Shown here piece after piece: positions 27,001 to 39,000 of a stretch of 64,000 nt of DNA. The stretch is from Methylorubrum extorquens (GTDB lineage Bacteria > Pseudomonadota > Alphaproteobacteria > Rhizobiales > Beijerinckiaceae). The DNA lies in assembly GCF_024169925.1 (NCBI RefSeq), contig NZ_JALJXF010000001.1, forward strand, positions 3,602,001-3,666,000. The letters run 5' to 3'. Position 1 is the first letter of the stretch; the number at the start of each line of letters is the position of its first letter. A program made the translations under genes and the position numbers. Under the pieces are notes generated by a model, which had not been told where the DNA came from, did not search any database, and was given only the letters and a program-made list of their open reading frames with translations.

Positions 27001-30000
27001 CTTGTCGCCGTCGATCGAGGCTGCGACCGCGAGGCCGATGTTGCTCATCGCGAAGGTGCCGCCGACGCTGACCGCGCCGGCCTTGCCGCCCGCGACGGTG
27101 ACGCCGGCCGCAATCGCGACGATGTCGGTCGTGATGGCGTTGTTGGCGCTCGCCGCGACGGAGAGCGCCCCCGTCGTCGTGACTTGGCTGCCCACCAGGG
27201 TGGCCGAGACGTTGGCACGGCTTCCCAGCGAGGGCGCCTCGCTCAGCGTGTGGGCCGTCTCGTCGTAGGCGGTCCAGGCACCGATCTCGTTGTAGGCGAT
27301 GGAGATGCCGAGCGCGCCCGCGCCGCCGTCTCCCGCCCCGCCGCCGATGGATGCCGCGGCGCCAACGACCAATGACTTGATCGTGGCATTGCTGCCGGCC
27401 GTGACGGTGACGTCGCCCGTCGCGTTGATCGACGCGTTCTGGCCCGTGGCCGTGGTGCTGCTGTTGATCTTGTTGACCGCCGCAACGCCGGCACCGGAGA
27501 CAGCGATGCTCTTGTCTGCGCTCGCGCTCACCGCGACGCTGGCCGCCGCGGCGCGCGTCTCGATAATGCCCTGCCGCGTCGCGTCGATGGTCACGCCGCC
27601 GGCAAGGGTCGTCACATCGGCGTTCTTCACGGTCGCCGAGACGTTGCCGCTGATCTCGTTGATCGCGACGCTGGCCGCGAGAGCGACCGCGACCGACTTG
27701 CCCTGGCCGAACGAGCCGGCCACCGAGGCCGCGCCGACATCCGACGAAATGGTCGAAGCGTTCTTGGCGGTGACCGCGAGGCTGCCGGCCTCGATGGCGA
27801 CCGACGTGCCATCCGCAGCGTAAAGCTCCGCCGTGGTGGCGACGTTGACGGTGTTGCGCGCGCCCGAGCCGCCGAGGCTCGCCGTGCGCGCGTCACTGGT
27901 CCCGCTGCCCGAGACACCGACCGAGACCGTCACGGTCGTCGCATCGATATCGGCCCTCGACTCGGCGCGCACGCCGACGGCGCCGGTCGACCGCACCGGA
28001 GTACCCGCCACCGTGGCCCGAACCGCTGTGCCCGAACCGCCGATAACGTTCTGCGCGGCGGAGACGCCGAAGGAAACGCCCGTGGCCTTGCCCTCGGCCG
28101 TGCCGGCGAGTGTGACCGCGGCCGCGCCGGTGAGCGCGACGATCTTCGCGGTGTCCAGGGCCGAGACGGCGAGACTGCCAACCTTGGCGCCGCCATTGGC
28201 ACCGTCCCCGACCTTGGAATCGGTGATCTCGGCGATCGTCGATCCCTTGATCGTGTTGATCGAGAGCGCGCCGCCGCCGCTCACCGAGGCGCCGTCGCCC
28301 TTCGAGGAGACCTGCGCGCCGACCGCGGCGGCGTAGGTCTGCGCGAAGATATCGGCGCTGCGGTCAGCAGCCACCGCCACATCGCCGAGGGTCGCGAGAT
28401 TGGCGATCTGCGTGATCCGCGCGGCCACCTCGCTGGTGATCGCATTGTCGGCGAGCGACAGGGCGATGGCGAGGGTCGACTTCGAGGCGGTGTTGCTCGC
28501 ATCCGCGCTCAGGTTGGCCGAGAGGCCGAGGGCGACGGAGGTCGCCCGGATCACGGCGGTGTCCTTGGCCGAGACGTTGATCCCGCCCGTGCCGGAGGTG
28601 ACCGCGTCGTCGTTGCTGCCGGTGCCGTCGATGACGGCCGAGGCCGAGGTGACGACCTTGTTGCGCACGAACAGGCCGCCGCCGGACAGCGCCACGTTGC
28701 CGTCGGTGCTGGAGCCGCCGGAGCTGCCGCCCGTCGAAACGCCGACCGCCATGGCGGTGGCGAGGGTCCGGGCCTCGATCCGGCCGCCCGATTCGGCCTC
28801 GACCGACACCCGGCGCCCGGCGCTCAGCCGTGACTTGGTCACGGTCGCCTTCACGTCGAGCGAACGCGCCTTGTCGGCCGCGAGGCTGCTGGTGCCGTCG
28901 ACCGGAATCAGGCTGAGGTTGTAGCCGATCATGTTGAAGGCGAGCGAGACGCCGATCGCCACCGCCTGTGCCGCGCCCTTGCCGACGATGACGGCGGCCG
29001 CCGCGGCCTCGACCGAAGCCGTGACGGTGGCCGTGCTCTTGGCGGAGACGGTGATGTTGCCCTGGCCGCCGGTTCCGTCGGTGACGCTCGGGGCTTGGCT
29101 GCCGGACGCGGTGATCCGGCTGTCGGCGATCCGCGCTTCGACGCCGCCGAGGATCGTGTTGATGCCGAAGGCGCCGCTGCCGGAGACGCCAAGATTCTTG
29201 CCGTCCTCGGTGCTCAGCAGCACGGCGATGGCGGTGGCCGCGACCTTCGCGGTGATGGTGGCGGTGTTGGCGGCGGTGACGCTGACGTCACCCGCGCTCG
29301 CCGTGAGGTCTCCGATCCGGTCGAGGCCGGCGTCGAGCACGACGTCGAGGATGGTGTTGCGGGCGAAGCTGGCGGCGACGGAGATCGAGCGTGTGGTCGT
29401 CGCGGTGCCGGTTCCGCCGGTGTTCCCCGTATTGCCGGTATTCCCGGAGGTGTTGGTGCCGCTCGTGTCGGACATGTTGTAGACCACCGCCGTGACGGGG
29501 GCCTTGACCACGGCATCGATGGCGGACGCACTACGGGCGTTGACGGCCACGCCGCCCGCCGCCTTAAGGCTCGTCACGTCGGCGATGGTGGCCGAGGTGC
29601 CGACACGCACGAAGTTCAGGCCGGCGACGGCGCCGACGGTGGTCGCGGCCGAGCCGATCGAGGTGACGGCGTTCTCGATGGTGGCCTTGATGGTCGCCTG
29701 GGACAGAGCCTCCACCGAAACCTTGCCGGTGGCGTTGATCGGCTGGCCCGAGATCGAGGCGGTCGCGGCGAACTGGCCGCCCTTGGTCATCTGGCTGTCG
29801 AGATCGATCCCGACGAGCAACTCGGCGAGGTCGAACACTGCGTTGGTGCTCGGGCTGCCGATCTTGTTGAAGGCGGCGGTGATGCCGACGGCGGTCTCGC
29901 TCGAATCGACCGTGCTGTCGATCGTGGCGGTGATCGTCCCGGTGTTGCGGGCGCCCACCGCGACATTGCCGACGGTCGCGTTGGTGGCGGCGTCGCCGAG

Positions 30001-33000
30001 CGGGCTGCGGTCGATCGTGGCGGTGCTCGCGCCCATCACGACGTTCGAGGCGATCACGGCCTGGGCCGCGACGGAGTGCTTGTCGCCGGCCTTGGTGCCC
30101 GGCTTCAGCTTCGACTCGACCTTGCTGTTGACCGTCGCGGTGATCGCACCCTTCTGCTCCGCCTGGACGCTGATGTCGCCGGCCTTGGCCACGGTCATGC
30201 CGGTGAGCGTCGCCGTGGCGGCGCTGCGTACGTCGTTGGTCACGAGGATGCCGCTGACGGCGACGGCGTAGGGCTTCGACGGGGTCTGGCCGCTGGTGGT
30301 GTTCGTGTTGTCGGCCGGCGGCGTCGCCGAGCCGGCGACATCCTTGCTGTCGCCGAGGTTGAGCACGCCCGGCGGCAGGAATTTCACGAACTCGCGGAGA
30401 TTGTTCTCCCGCCAGCCATTGGCCTCCGTGTAGCTCTCCGTCTTAAGGTCGGAGACGAGCTTGGTATCGCCGAAATAGACGTACAGCTTCTCGACACCAC
30501 CGACCTTCGCGAACACGATGTCGCCGAACGTGACGGTCTTCGAGCCCGATTCGGTGGTGTAGGTGTAGTTGCCGAGGATTTTGTCGGCGAAGTCCTGCAG
30601 CACGCTCGGCTTGGTCAGGCTGGCAATCGCCGAGAGGTTGTTCAGCGAGGTGATGCTGCCGTTGCTGGTGGCCGAAATCGTCACCTTGCCGGCTGCGTCG
30701 AGCGTCTTCGTCGGGTCGATGGCGGTGCCGGCCGCGTTGCTGCTGTCGATCCGCGCCACCGCCTCGGAATTCACGAGGTTGCCGGAGAGCGCGAAGCCGA
30801 TCGCGTAGGCGCTCGCATCCTTGAGCACCGCTTGCGAGGCACTGGCCTTGTTGGTGAGCTGGGCGTTGATCGACGCGTCCGAACGCGCGGTCACGGCGAG
30901 CGTGCCGCTGGCGTCCGTCGTCGTGACGGTGCTGCGCAGGATCTGCGCGCGCGCCCCCGACGGGTCGGCGTCGTTGCCGCTGCCGGCAGCGATCAGCGGC
31001 TGCCCCGTGATCGTGTCGGCGGCGCGGAACAGGATGTTCTGCTCCTTCCAGCCGATGGTGTTGAAGGCGAGCGTGATCGACACCGCGCCCTGGTCGCTGG
31101 AGGTCGCGGTTTTGGCCGTGGCGTCGATCGTGGCGGTGTTGGCCGCATCGACGTTCATCCCGCCGCCGGTGACGGTGCTGTCGATGATCTCGGCCCGCGC
31201 CGTGCCGAGAACGGCGTTGGTGGCGATGATGCCGCCGAGCGCGAGGCTCGTCGGCTGGCTCTTCGTGCCGAGCGTCCTGTCTGTGGACGGGTCGGCCGGC
31301 GTGGTCGGGGCCGGAGTGCCGGTGCCGCTCGTCGGCTTGTAGGAACTCGCCGACTTGACGTTGGCGGCGCTGTCGGCGGTCGCCTTGATCGTGGCGGTCT
31401 CGCTCGCCTGAACCGTGACCGTGCCGCCCGCCTCGGCGGTGACACCGGTGATGCGCGCAACGGCGTCCGCGTGGACGCTGTTGAGCACGACGAGGCCGCC
31501 GATCGCGAGCGAGGCGGAGGGCTGCGCCGCGACCGTGCCGGTCTTGGCGGCGTTGTTGGCCGACGGGTCGCCCGTGGGAGCCACCGTCTCGGTCGAAGAC
31601 GTAGCCGGCGCCGGTGTCGTCGTGCCGGTCCCCGTGCCGGTGGTCGGCAGCTTCAAGCCATCGGGAATGAAGTTGGATTCGAGCGCCCGCTTCCAGAGGA
31701 GCTTGTTGGTGTAGTCGGTGGCCGCGAGATCAATCTTCGCGTTGCCGCCCATGTAGATGAAGATGTCCCCGGCCTTGTAGGCGCTGGACTTGTCGGCGAT
31801 CAGTTTCCATTTCGCGCCGTCCGTGAAATCCGGATCGAGCGAGCTGATTTCGACCAGGATGTCGGCACCGACATACTTGTAGATTTTACCCGAGAGATCT
31901 TCGATCGTTTCGCCGGTCTTGACCGTGATCTCGCCCTGTCCGGCCTTATAGGTCGGCTTGGCGTAGCCGTCCGCGATCCGCACCCGCGCGCCGAAGGTGA
32001 CGTCCTGCGCGTTCGCGGTCTTCGGAAGCTGGCCGTACGCCGAGAGGTCGATCGCGCCGATGCTGTCGGTGCTGAGGCCGAACGGCTTCAGGAAGTTGTT
32101 GAGCCCGTCCTTCAGTTCCAGGATCTTGCCGGCGGTCTCGATGACCGCGCGATCGACAGCGACCTGCAGACGGATCAACTGGCCGACACTCTTCTCGGCC
32201 GAATCGGTGCTGTTGCGCAGCGCGGCCTCGTCGAGATAGCCGAGACGCGCCGCCTCGGCGGCGACCTTCAGCGCCTCGAGCCGCGCCTCGTCGCCACCAT
32301 CCGTGTTGACCGACAGCGCCGTCAGGTGCCCCGACAGCGCGTCGGCCGCCTCTTTGATCCGCGTCTTGAGATCGGTCTGGTCGGTGCTCGGAATCTTGGA
32401 GGTATCAATTCCGTTGAGCTGGTCGACGAGGGTCTGGTTGATCTTGACCAGGTACTCCGTTGTGACCTTGCCCGCCCTGAGTTCGAGCAGCTTCGTCTCG
32501 ACCTGCTTGAGCAGCGTCGCGGGGCCGGCCTGAAGCTCCTCGATCAGTCCCTTCACGCGGGTGATCTGCGCGGTGACCTTCTCCTCGAAGGCCAGCAATT
32601 CGGCCGGTGCCCAATCGGCGCGGTTCTTGATGATGTTCGACTGGATCGTGGCTGACTGAACCTCGTTCGGGTTCGTCGAGAAGTCCGACGGCAGGTACTT
32701 GTTGAGCTTGGACTGATTGGTGACGGCGCCGCCGTCGCTCTTCGTGACGGTCGAGCTCGTGACGATCTGGACGTTCGAGGTGATGCCGGCCGCATCCGTC
32801 GCCGTGACGGCCAGGGCGCCGCCGGCCGTGATGTCACGGGTCACACCGGTGTTGTCGATGAGAGCGACGGCGCTGCCGCTCACCTTGTTCGAGGCGAGGA
32901 CGACACCGAAGCCGGTGCCGGCGCCACCCGAGACCATCGCGACGTCGGCCGTGGAAGTCGCGGCGTTGCTGACGGTCGCGTTGATCTTGGCAGCTGAGGT

Positions 33001-36000
33001 CGCCGAGACGGTCAGGTCGCCGCCGGCCTTTGCCGACGATTGGACGATCGTCGCCTTGGCGCCCGCGCCGATCTCGCCTCCGAAGGCTCCCGAGATAGCC
33101 GACTGGCCGATCAGCGTGTCGATCGCGTTGAAGAGCAGGTTCTGGGTCTCGTAACCGACGGAGTTGAACGCGAGCGTCACCGCGCCGGACACGCCCTGGC
33201 CGCCCGACGTCGTCGACGACGCCCGGATGCGCGCATCGACGCCGGATTCGTTCTCGGCGCTGACTTCGAGATTGCCGGTCGTGGATTCCACCGTCGAACG
33301 CAGGACGCTGGCGTCGGCGCCGCCGCGGACGACGTTGGTCGCGGCGATGCCGTTGGCCGCGATGAGCGTGCCGCCACCGGTGCCGCCGCTGGTGCCGGCC
33401 GCGCCGGTCTTCGAACCGAAGGAGGCACCGCCGGACGACGTCACGGTGCTGAGCACGGTGGCCGAGATGTCGGCAGCGTCCGCGGCATGGACCGTCAGGT
33501 CCAGCGCGGAGGTGACCGTGGCATCGGTGATGCGGGCGCCGGCACCGCCGGTCACCTCGTTGTAGACGATCAGGCCGCCGAAGGCCTTGGACGACGAGCC
33601 GGGGGTGCGGTCGGTCGGGGTCGGAGCCGTCGAGCCCGCGGCGGGCGTCGGCGCCGCCGGCGGGTTGGCGACCGTATCGAGCTTCGGCATGACGGTCTTG
33701 GCCGCCGCCGGAATCCAGTTCGCGCTGGTGTAATCCTCGCCGTGGAGCGTGACCCGCGTGTTGTCGGCCCCGCGCCAGATGTAGATCGTGCCCTTCTCGC
33801 CCTTCGAGAGGGTGTCGGTCTTCGAGAGCAGCACGCCCTGGCCGGCCATCATGTCCTGGAAGCCGCCGTTCGACGTGTAGCGCGCCTTCTGGCGCGTGAT
33901 CGTCGTGGTGCCTTCCGCGGTCTTGATGGTGGTCGTGTCTTTGTCGAGGGTGTCGCCGGTCGTGGTACCGGGCGTCGTGCCGGCCACCGTCGGCTTGGTG
34001 GACACGATGGCCCCGTCATCGACCGCGAACCAGCGGGCCGCGTTGGTGTAATCCTCGGTCGCGAGATCGACCGAGGCATCGGACGCCGCGACGAAGATGA
34101 AGACCCGGCCCTTTAGAGTGGGCTCTTCGGTCCGCTTGGCGTCGGTGTTCGAACTCGATCCGGCCGGCGCGGTGAAGTCGGCGGCGAGCCGCACACGGTC
34201 ACCGGCCTTCAGCGCCTTGGTGCCGGATTTCGAGGTGTAATCGTAGATGTTGAGGGCGGTGGCGACCGCCTTCTTGGCCAGTTCGGCAACGCTGCCGGAG
34301 ACCGACGACGCACCGATCATCGTGCTGGTCGATTCGATGCCGGCTTGATTCTTGGCCGAAACGGTCACCGCGCCATCGGTCGAGGCGACGGTGGCGGCGG
34401 TCTGCGCTGGGGCCTGAGCGGCGACGGTTTCCGCGCCGATGAAGGCCTCGGCGCGGGCGCTGACCTTGTTCATGGCGAGCACCGCGCCCGCGGAGATCCC
34501 GCGTGCGCCGGTCTCCGCCTTGTGGACGGTTTCCTCGGAATCCGCCTGCTCGGCCTTGTTGCCGGCCTCGGCCGTGATCTTGGCCTGGCTGTCGGCGGTG
34601 ACGGAGACGTCGCGCTTGGCCGTGACGGTGGAGCCGGTGATGTAGGCCTTGGCGCCGGCCGGGTTTTCCCCGTTGGTGGCGGTGGCGATGAGCGGATCGC
34701 CGATGATGGTGTCGACGGCGTTGAAGAGCGGGTTCTGCTGCTGGAAGCCGACCGTGTTGAAGGCGAGCGTGAAGCCAACCGCCGACGTTTCGCCGGCAAC
34801 GGAGCCGGCCGCACTCGCCTCGATCGTCGATGCGTTTTCGGCGGAGACGCTCACGCCCCCGTCTTCACTCGTAACGGTGCTGTCCTTGATGTAGGCGAGC
34901 GCGCCGTTCTGCACGGTGTTGGAAACGAGCACGCCGTTGGCGGCCGAGCCACCCTCGGCCTCGACTTCGCTCTCATCGGTGGCGTTGATGGACGCTTCCG
35001 ATTTCGCGCTGACGCTGACGTCACCGGTGGCTTGGACGGTGGTGTTGACGATCCGGGCCGTGGCCTGACCCGACACGTCGTTGCGGGCGAAGATGCCGCC
35101 GAGAGCCATCGCCGAGGACTTCGCCGCCGCGATCTTTCCGGTCGGAGCGGCCGAGCCGCCGGTCGCACCCGGCACGACGTTGGTGGCGTCGAGCTTCTTC
35201 CACAGCGCGAAGTCGGCGAAGTCCCGCGCCGTGTTGCCGAGATCCTCGGCGGCGGCGAAGTCCGCGCCCATGTACTGGTACACGGCGCCCTTCTCGCCCT
35301 TGCCGGCCCAGGTATCGCTGAGGCGGATCTTCTCGCCGAACTTCACCTGCCGGCTGCCGGACGCGGTGGTATAGGTGTACTCGCCGAGCAGCGCCTCAGC
35401 GTTCTTGCCGAGGCCGCTGACCGAGCCGGTCTTCTCGGCCGAAGCCGAGGCCGCCACGGCGGTCTCGGCCTCGATGCCGACCGTATCGGTGGCGGACACC
35501 GTGACGTCGGTGCCCGAGACCGTCTTGGTCCGGGCATCGATCACCGCCTCGGCGGCGCCGCTGACGCGGTTCATCGCAACGAGACCGGAGACCGCCAGGG
35601 AATTGACGCTCGCGGCCTTGGCCGCAGCGGTGACTTCGTTGCTCAGGGTCGAGGCGATCGTGCCGGAGGACTCCGCCGTCGCGCTGACCGCGCCCGTGGC
35701 CGCGACCCGGGTGTTGGTGATGCGGGCGCTGGCCTGCGCCGTCGCCGAGTTTCCGAGATTGGTTCCGACCAGGGCGTTGAGGGTGTCGAAGCCGAGATTG
35801 CTGCTCTCGTAGCCGATCGCGTTGAAGGCGAGCTGGATGCCGCCCGCCCGTGCCGTGGTCGTCGGCGCGGTCGTTTGCCCCGACCCCGTCGTCGGCGTCG
35901 TGGTGCCCGTCGGCGGCGTCGTGGTGCCACCTGTCGAGCCGCCGGCGGCGGGGTCGGCGGCGGCGTCTTCGGTACCGGAGGGGCCACTCGACAGCGCGGT

Positions 36001-39000
36001 GATCTGCGCCTGGACTTCAGCCTCGATCGAGCCGGTCGTCTTCGCCTCGACCGTGACCGCGCCATCGTCGCCGGCAGTCGCGACCTCGGCGTCGGTGATG
36101 GAGGCGTCGGCGGCCGACAGGATGGTGTTGGTCGCGATCACCGCGTTGATCGCGAGCGCGCTCGAATTCGACGTGCTGGACTTGTCGAAGGCCGAGGTCT
36201 GGCCCGGAACCGTGCTCGCCGTCCCGCTGCCGGCCGTGCCTTCGGCCGTCTCGCCGGTCTGCTCACGGATCGTGGCGATCGCCTCGACGGTGGCATCGGC
36301 CTTCGACGTGATCGTCGCGCCGCGCTCGGCCGAGACCACGACGCCGCCATTCACCGTCGTCGTGGCGGAGGAATTGCTGATCGCGGCGGTGACGCCGCCC
36401 TTGATCTCGTTGCGCACGACGATGCCGCCGGCCGAGGTGCCGCCGGATCCGGTCGTCTTGGCTGGCGCGGCCTCGGTGTCGGTGACCCGGCGCCAGAGAT
36501 CGCGATTCGAGAACGTCGCCGTCTTGAGGTCGAGCTTGTTCGCGGCGGTGCGGTCCGCACCCATATAGGCGTAAACGTCACCCTTCGCGCCGATGAGCTC
36601 CCAGTTCGCGCCGGTGAAGTTCTCCTTCGACAGGTCGATCGAGTCCAACGTCGCCGGCGCGGTCGGCGTCTTGATGTAGCGGTAATAGGAGCCGACCTCG
36701 CCGCTGCCGGCCGGATGACCGGGGCTGACGAGAACGACGTCGCCCGTCTTGACCGCCTTCAGCGTCGGAGCCTTGCCGGGCGTCGTGCCGCCCTGCGCCT
36801 GCTTCGTCGTCGACGGCAGGTTGGACTTGATCGCGTCGAGGGTGCTGACGGTCTTGATCGCCTGCTCGCCGAGCAGCGTCGAGAAATCGACGGCCACGCG
36901 CTGGCCGAGGGTGATCGCCACCGGCTGGCTGGCGCTCAGCTTGTAATCGGACTTGATCTGCGGCTGCTTCGTGTCCAGGCCGCCGTCGCTGGCGGCTTGG
37001 CTCGACGCCACGAGCTTCACGTTGGCGTTGATCGTCGAGAGGTCCGTCGCGCGGACGCCGAGTTCCCCCCCGCTCGTGATGGTCGCGCCGCTGATCACCT
37101 CGGCGGTGGCCGTGCGGTTCATGCGGTTGGTCGCGATCAGGCCGCCGATGCTGCGCGAGCCTGCGCTCGTCACCGCGCCGGGCTCGCTGCTCAGCGTCGC
37201 CTTGCCGAGGAAGGTCCGGGCCTTGTTGATCGCCGTGCGCGTCGCCTGGGCCTTCGCTTCGTCCAGGCGCGACTGCTCCGGGGTCGACACGGTCACGGTG
37301 TTGCTGACCGTGGCGTTCACCGTGCCGGCGCTGATCGCCTTCACGCCGACGCCGCCGGTCGTGGCGGTGACGGTGGCGGCCTCGATCCGGGCACGGGTCG
37401 CCTGGGTGGCGGCAAAGGTGAAGAACCCGCTGCCGAGAATGGCGTCGATGGCCATCCCGACGACCTTGTCGGCCAGCTTGTCGCTGCCGGTCAGGCCGTC
37501 CGGCCGGTAGCCGACGATGTTGAAGGCCGCCGCACCGCCGATGGCGGTGCCGCCGGACTTGCTCTCACCGGCGACCGAGGTCTGCACCCGCGAATCGATG
37601 TTGGTCACGTCGGAGGCGTTGACGGAGATGTCGCCGGTCGCGGCGCTGACGCTCCCGCCCCTCACGGTCGCCGTGGTGCTGCCGAGCACGATGTTGACGG
37701 CGTAGGAGCCGGCCACGCCGAACTTGCTCGCGGCGACGACGGCCTTCGCGTTGGTGGTGAGGTCGAGGGCGTTCTGCGCGGTCAGCGCGACGCCTTCGGC
37801 TCCCGTCACGACCGAATCCGTGATCGTCGCCGTGATGTCGCGCTCGACCGTGTTGACGGCGGAGCTGCGGGCGATGCCGATCAACTCGCGCTTCGCCTCC
37901 TCGGCATCGCTCTCGTCTTCCAGGCTGTCGGTCCGGATCGGCTCGACGATGGCCTCCGCCTTGGTCGCATCCATCGCGACGACGGAGATGGCGCCGCTGG
38001 AAGCGGTCAGGCGCGCCGTCTCGACGACGGCCTTGGTGGAGCCGGTGAGCAGGTTGCGGGCCTGGACGGCGCGCGACTCGATTGCCGTGTCGTTGGTGGC
38101 CGCGACGGCAAGGGACGCGGCCGTGACGGACACGCCGCGCACGGCGACCCGTACGGTGTCGCTCACGTTGACCTGGGCCGCACCCGCCTTCATCGGCGCA
38201 GGCAGCGAATTGTCGGTCTCACCGTCGCCCGCGACGAGGCTCTCGTCCGGTTTGGCCGGGTCGGTCGCATCGGTGGCGGCGCGGATGCGCACGGCCAGCG
38301 CACCGGTATTGGCGGCGTGGATCCCGGCGGCACCCTCCGCCGACACGAGGGCGGCATCGCCCGGCGCGGGGGCGGTGGCCGGGAGGCTTCCGGCGGCCGG
38401 CACGCCGAGATCGACGCTGGTGAGGCGCGTGACGGTCTGCGTGCCGGTCAGGCCGAACAGGTTGAGGATGTTGACGGCGGCCGCCGCCTTGGCGGCGGCG
38501 CTCGCAGCGGCGTCCAGGGCCGGGTCGTCGAACTGGAGGCCGGGCACCGACGCGGCGTCCCGCGCCACGAGCGTGATCGTCGAATCGGTCTTGTCGTCGG
38601 CCGAGATCTGGAGCGCGACGGCGGGATCGCTGCCGGCAATCGTACCGGCGCCGGTCTGCCTGATTCGCGAGTCGGTGCTCACCGCGCTCGGCGCGACCGT
38701 CACCTGGGTCGTGTTGTTGATCGTCGTCTCGGCCGACTTGATCAAGCCCCTGGCAGCGAGTTCGACGGGCGTGAAGATATCGCTGAAGCTGCCCTCGCCT
38801 TTGACGGCGCTCTTGACCTTGTCGAAGGTTCCGGCCGCAGCGCCGGTGATCGTCTGGACGCCGAGCAGATTGAGGCCGATGGCCTTCACATCGACCTTGG
38901 CCACCGTGTTGGCGGCGATCTTCACCGTGCCGCCGTTGACCGCCCCCTTGGAGCCGACGGCGATCGTCGAGCTGTTGGTCAGGTTCGGCTTGACGCTCGC

